Shown here one piece after another: positions 59,041 through 64,000 of a stretch of DNA of 64,000 nt (position 1 is its first letter; the number at the start of each line of letters is the position of its first letter). Source of the stretch: Chrysomallon squamiferum (taxonomy: Eukaryota; Mollusca; Gastropoda; Neomphalida; Peltospiridae). The stretch covers positions 2,438,886 to 2,502,885 of the forward strand of contig CM022671.1 in assembly GCA_012295275.1 (NCBI GenBank), given 5' to 3'. Made by a program: the position numbers and the translations under genes. The notes beneath the pieces are model-generated. The model made no database searches. It had not been told where the DNA came from and was given only the letters and a program-made list of their open reading frames with translations.

Positions 59041-62000
59041 TTAGAAGTATCTAGGTCTAAAATTTCCACGTGCACCAAACCCAGGACGAGGAAATCTTTG
59101 ACCTGGCAACATCTCATTGTAAGTAGGGTCAAAAGGGTCAAACCTAGGATTAGGGAACCTAGGTGGCCCCTGATGATCTGGTGCAAAAGGATGAGGGAAT
59201 CTGGAGGGTCCTGGCTGAGGAAATCCAGGGGGACTGGGAATGCCTGAAGATAAAAAACAAACAAACAAATAAATCATTGTTTAAGTTATATAACTAAAAT
59301 GGCATTACAACACATTTTTAATACACATGAAACATGAATATTACATAATAATCACATGAGTGATAAAACCTGCACATGCTACTGAACATTCCCTGGAGAG
59401 AATAGCTGACATACCAGCAAGTACTGATATATAATACCTATACCTGAGGCTGCAGCTCAATACCTCTTATAAAGTAAATAAACTAAAACTCAAATACATG
59501 TAATGAATAATTATATCAAACTGCTTGTTATAAAACTGAAAAGACCAATGTTTACAATTAAGAATTAACTCAAAAATCGTAAGACTATCACTGTGTCATT
59601 TTCTACTTACCAAAAAAGGGTGGATGAAGATCATAGTCGCCTCCAATTATTCCATGAGGAGGCTCATAAAATGGGACATAATCACGTATAGGCTGAGGTG
59701 GACCCCACAGCAAAGGTGGAGGAGTAAGCATTCGATTTAAAGCTTTCCTTTTTCATCCTGCCTCTTGTATTCATCTTTGTACAACTAAAAAATTCATTAA
59801 CACTGCCCTCCATTCAATATTAATTAAATAACAATATATAGTGTGTTTTAATACCGATTAATATGAAATATCTCTAACAACTATTCTTTCAAGTCATTAG
59901 AAACCCATCTTTGATAATAATAAAGTATGACAATGGAATAATAGGTTCAAAGGGATGTTTGGAAGTTGACATTCCTTTATCCCTTGATATACAAATTGTA
60001 AGTATTCAGTTTATCAAGTTATTAAAACCAGATTGTTATGAAGCAATGTCATAATGAAAAAGAAAACGTAGTTTAAAACAATGGATGGAAACAAGGAAAC
60101 AAACAAACAAAAATATAATACAATCATAGGATATTTATGCATACATTTTAATATCTTGTTTTCAACATCATTCTGTTAGAATTTTAATTCACCTTTTAAT
60201 AACATTCTATACTGCATGATTGAAAACTGATATAACAAATAATTATGGTTTCAAAACAAATATTCAGTATTAAGTAACTAATATTTACATAATATTATAT
60301 GGGTCAGGTATCAAATACAAGCATTACTTTAATATTAAAGTTAAAAAAAAAAACACATAATAGTAGCAAAATTTTATCAGGTGGCATCCATTAACAACAT
60401 ATGTGATATTTATTTGTTTAGAATATTAACAATATTATTATAGTAACAGTTGACTTACTTCATACCATGGTCTGCATAAACTTAAGTTTTCAATTCCTGA
60501 AATAGTAATTTTAATAAAAATCTCTAAATTTCTCCATTTGTTTTAAAGCTAAGTTGAAATAAATTATTCAGTTAATAAACAAAATACATTTTAATTTACT
60601 CTTTGATTTTACTAAAACTATTTCTCTGTATGAATGTGTATGTGTGTGTGTTTGTGTATATGTTTTAATTTGCACATTATTTGTGTGTACATGGACATAA
60701 AATAGAGATTATGCTATTTTAAGAATCAACATTGAATGCTATATTACAACTATCTAAAAGAATCTGCATAAATAAAGAATTAATTACTGATACAAATTCC
60801 CTCAGACTTACGTCCAAAGTCTCGAAGATAAAATCTTCTCCATAGGTAGGGATCTCTTGCTACAACATGGCACTGCCTACAAGTCTGATCTATCTTCAGT
60901 GCACTGAAAGCATCCAGGTAGGAGAAAATCTTGAGCTGTAAATTAAATAGAACATAAAATTCTCTTCAGCTACAAATCAACCATTCTTTATCTGTATGAC
61001 CATGTCTATAGTGGGTTTTTTTTTATTTAGGAAAATGCTTTTAATAAATGTTGAAGTATACATAAATTAATCAATGTTTTTTTATTTTACTAAAAACTAA
61101 AAATAGTTTAAAACTTTAAAACCATGTATACTAAGTTACAAGTATTTATAATTAATTATCATGTCCAATGTATTAAAGTACACTTCTAAATGTTTATTTT
61201 ATAAGTATTATTAGTATTTACAAGTTAAGTCCAAAATTAAAATAAACTCATGTGATGGTTACCTGCAATTCATGTGTCAAAGCCAACAAACCTTCACAGT
61301 CTGGAAGCCCCAGTTCTAATACAAACAGAAAATCCAATTTTATAAACATAATATACCATGAGACTTGACTTTTAAACTGTAAAATCAAAATACTTATTTT
61401 TCAATTCAAGACTTCAAGATATTACTTTCATTTATATTAGCATATTTTATTGTAATTCAGGTTCCTAATTTCATATATATATAAATATATATATTGATAC
61501 TTCCAATATTATTATACAATTTAAGCAAAAACTTGTGTGAGAAAAACTCAAAATTTTATTTGAAAAATTCATACCTGCTCGAACAGCATTCACTAAGGGG
61601 AGGCAAATCTTATCTTTAATCTGTCTTGATAACTTATCCAGATTCCTGTAACAGTGTACTGCATCTGTGAAAGATAATTGTTTTGTTTTTTTAATCATCC
61701 ATTACAATAACATATTTATGATGTATGCAGATAACAATATTATGAAAATAAAATTAACCTTATAGCATAATTATAATAAATTATGCTGACAGCAAAGATG
61801 CATTTGAAAAATAATTCTCTGTGAAAATAATTTTGGTAGACACTTGATAATAGCAGAGATTTTTTTAAAGGAAAAAACTGCCTTGTGTAAATGATACAGA
61901 TGGGTTTTTACATTTTTAACAAAAAAACATTTACTGTAAATCATTTGAACTAACTCATCACTAGATATATTTGAGTTTCCAGTCTAAAGTATAGTATTGC

Positions 62001-63617
62001 AGGCTCCCTTTGAGATTATGCTCTACTAAAAATACTTGTTCATTTGACAATACGTTAACATGCAGACTCCTCTATGGTTGAAAAACAGATGTCTAATCTG
62101 AATTCAAATCCATGCTTAATTTTTTCAAAGCAATCATTAAGTAATATGTAACTGATTCAATTTTATAGCAATACTCCTGTAAGCAGAATGTTAATTATCA
62201 AATATAAGCAAAAATATTTTATTCACCAGTAAAATTATCAGTAACAAACTCAGATGTTTTTAGCTGTACTTGCTGTGTCTGCAACTTAGAAGATCCTTCA
62301 ACAAGTCCTAAATAAATATAAAAAATATTAATCACTTTTCACATTAATATCTTTTTAAAAAAACATAAATTTTTAAAAGAAACCAATCATTTTGGTTCAT
62401 ACATACAGAAAGTGATTATATAAACTATTATTATAATTAACAAATTATTCTGACTCAAATTCAGTTAAACCTAAATGACATTTCTATTTCATCAATATGT
62501 TTTTAATAATATGAAAGGAAATAGTTTCAAAAATCATATAACAGTAATAATAGCTGAATAATTTGGAAAAATATATCATATTGTGAAAACGCCCCTTTGC
62601 AACACTTACCATGTACAACAAGCGACATTCCCATTGGAACACCTGTAACTGAGCAAGCCAGATTGTCAGTGTGGCAGTGTGTATACTGGAACCGATAGAA
62701 CCCTCGACTCTGCCACCCAACAGGTAAAGCCAGGTAATCACCTGTCTCCTCTTCTTCCTTAATCAAAAATAAGAACAGTACATATACTATATACACAAAT
62801 ATTTCAGTACAGGACATCAGTTATCTATATGGTCTTTGTTATTAAGAATTATTATTCTTTTCAGCCTTTAAGTTTAACAGATAGCAGGGATATAATCTGA
62901 TGGTTCAAGCACATTTTGGATGGCTGATAAAAAGTTTCATATTGCAGTTGCTTTATGGATGAAAACCTTCTACACAATACCCAGTATTAATGAGATTTGT
63001 AACTGTAAAAATATATTTTACAGTTATATATAGATCTAGCTCATGCTATTTTATGAATATATACATTATGCCACACCTGAACTAGATGGTAACCAGTTTC
63101 TAACATGAGTGCATGTATCACAATCCACAATGCATCTTCCTTGCTTGTACAGTTTGCAATGACGAAAAGATGATTGACAGCAGCTGGGACTGCCTCTGAT
63201 GTAGACTCACTACATAATAATGGCTCATTCAGACATTTATTTACAACAGGATCAAATCTCATCACTGCCACATCAGTTGTTTCTTTAGAAATGTTATCTA
63301 GCAATTTATTAATGGTCATTTTATCATTTGTTTCATTCATGCTGCAATCATCATTTATATATGACTTATTTTCAGCTTCATCTGTTACACCACCATCTCC
63401 TAATGTTGTAGTTTCCAGTTCAGCTGAAGATGTTCCAGATCCAGATGAGGGTGTTGCCTGTCCAGTAGAACATGAAGAATGGACAGCAGATTGAAAGACA
63501 TCAGTTTGGTCTGTTATTAAGAAAAGTAAATCGCCAGCAACAATTCCCAATTCTGATAAATGTGTGCTTTTCTCTGCTTGTATTCCGTCTCTGTTGTTTA
63601 AACTCAAATGAAAATTT
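59041..63617 (-). CDS. FBXO7: F-box only protein 7 (5' part outside window; frameshift)
   Basis: FBXO7 is the substrate adaptor of an SCF ubiquitin ligase and binds the proteasome inhibitor PI31; in vertebrates it also acts in Parkin mitophagy. Exons in transcript order are 63617-63077, 62757-62610, 62307-62227, 61664-61575, 61315-61263, 60935-60812, 60496-60459, 59784-59611 and 59243-59041, about 480 residues. The first exon starts inside the ubiquitin-like domain (HLSELGIVAGDLLFL), so the true start lies beyond 64000. A Ser/Thr-rich linker follows, then a PI31-like FP domain (LMLETGYHL, GFYRFQYTH), the F-box (LPDCEGLLALTHELQ, DPYLWRRFYLRDF) and a Pro-rich tail with HGIIGGDYD and RFDPFDP. 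Exon 59784-59611 opens in the expected frame (LYKDEYKRQ) but meets a stop after 15 codons; the rest matches one frame away. Its length is one base short of the phase demanded by its neighbours. Confidence 0.9.
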
Positions 63618-64000
63618 CTAAAAAATATAACACAGTTTTTAAGACAATTCTTTTTCCAAATACATTATCTGTGTTAATTTAAGAATCATCAAAATTATCC
63701 AATTACATGTTTGTAAATTACACACACAAGCCCCTAATAAATATGACCAAACTGCTTCTCATACCCTGCAAAGATTTACGACTATGACAGTCTTTTATGA
63801 AACATAATAAATATTTTAAAAAATTAAAAACAACAACAACAACAAAACCACTGTGACTGGCAATCAAATAAAATATGAGAAAATGTGTAAATAAATAAAA
63901 TTTATACAAATTAGTGCAAAAAGTGTTTTTTTTTTTTTAAAAATAAAAAAAATGTAGATAAGCAAAATATTTGGTTCCACTGAAATTAATTGAAAACATT
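63618..64000. other. FBXO7 intron, no exon seen
   Basis: On the minus strand, sequence upstream of the acceptor at 63618 is AT-rich and shows no candidate for the exon encoding the start of the ubiquitin-like domain. It is therefore taken as intron running off the window. Confidence 0.6.

Overview
This is an AT-rich, intron-rich animal nuclear window with many long microsatellites (ATT, AG, GT, CATA) and non-autonomous DNA transposons. Genes have small exons with GT-AG introns of roughly 0.3-3 kb. Clear orthologues of human housekeeping genes sit next to fast-evolving secreted and EGF-repeat receptor genes. That mix suggests a spiralian, most likely a mollusc, but nothing in the sequence fixes the species. 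I joined exons by hand from splice sites, reading phase and family similarity; every multi-exon model below keeps phase at all junctions except one in FBXO7.

Left part (1-20 kb): a region with no recognised gene; VKORC1 (minus, three exons); a doubtful 75-residue ORF; a two-exon gene for a 92-residue secreted six-cysteine peptide (minus), with a TA-flanked MITE just upstream of its start; then a six-exon gene (plus) for a secreted protein with an unrecognised N-terminal region and two Kazal inhibitor domains.

Middle part (20-36 kb): a rearranged block. Two head-to-head genes for single-pass membrane proteins with EGF-like repeats (minus 26-28.3 kb, plus 29.25-32.5 kb) sit between the arms of a 2.3-2.6 kb inverted repeat. 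One arm adjoins a further direct copy, and a short inverted duplication of the plus gene's 3' UTR lies at the inner edge of the right arm. A second MITE lies in intron 1 of the plus gene.

Right part (36-64 kb): conserved genes in alternating orientation: a single-exon orphan protein ending in a CaaX-like CVIL (minus), TSR2 (plus), the PRA1-family gene ARL6IP5 (minus), UBA3 (plus) and the 3' part of FBXO7 (minus, running off the right edge). ARL6IP5 and UBA3 are head to head, as they are in human. UBA3 (NEDD8 activation, which feeds cullin-RING ligases) and FBXO7 (an SCF substrate adaptor) act in connected ubiquitin pathways, but their being neighbours here may be chance. FBXO7 carries an apparent one-base frameshift in its penultimate exon. 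Two splice sites, one in UBA3 and one in ARL6IP5, lie inside tandem repeats that copy the splice site itself.
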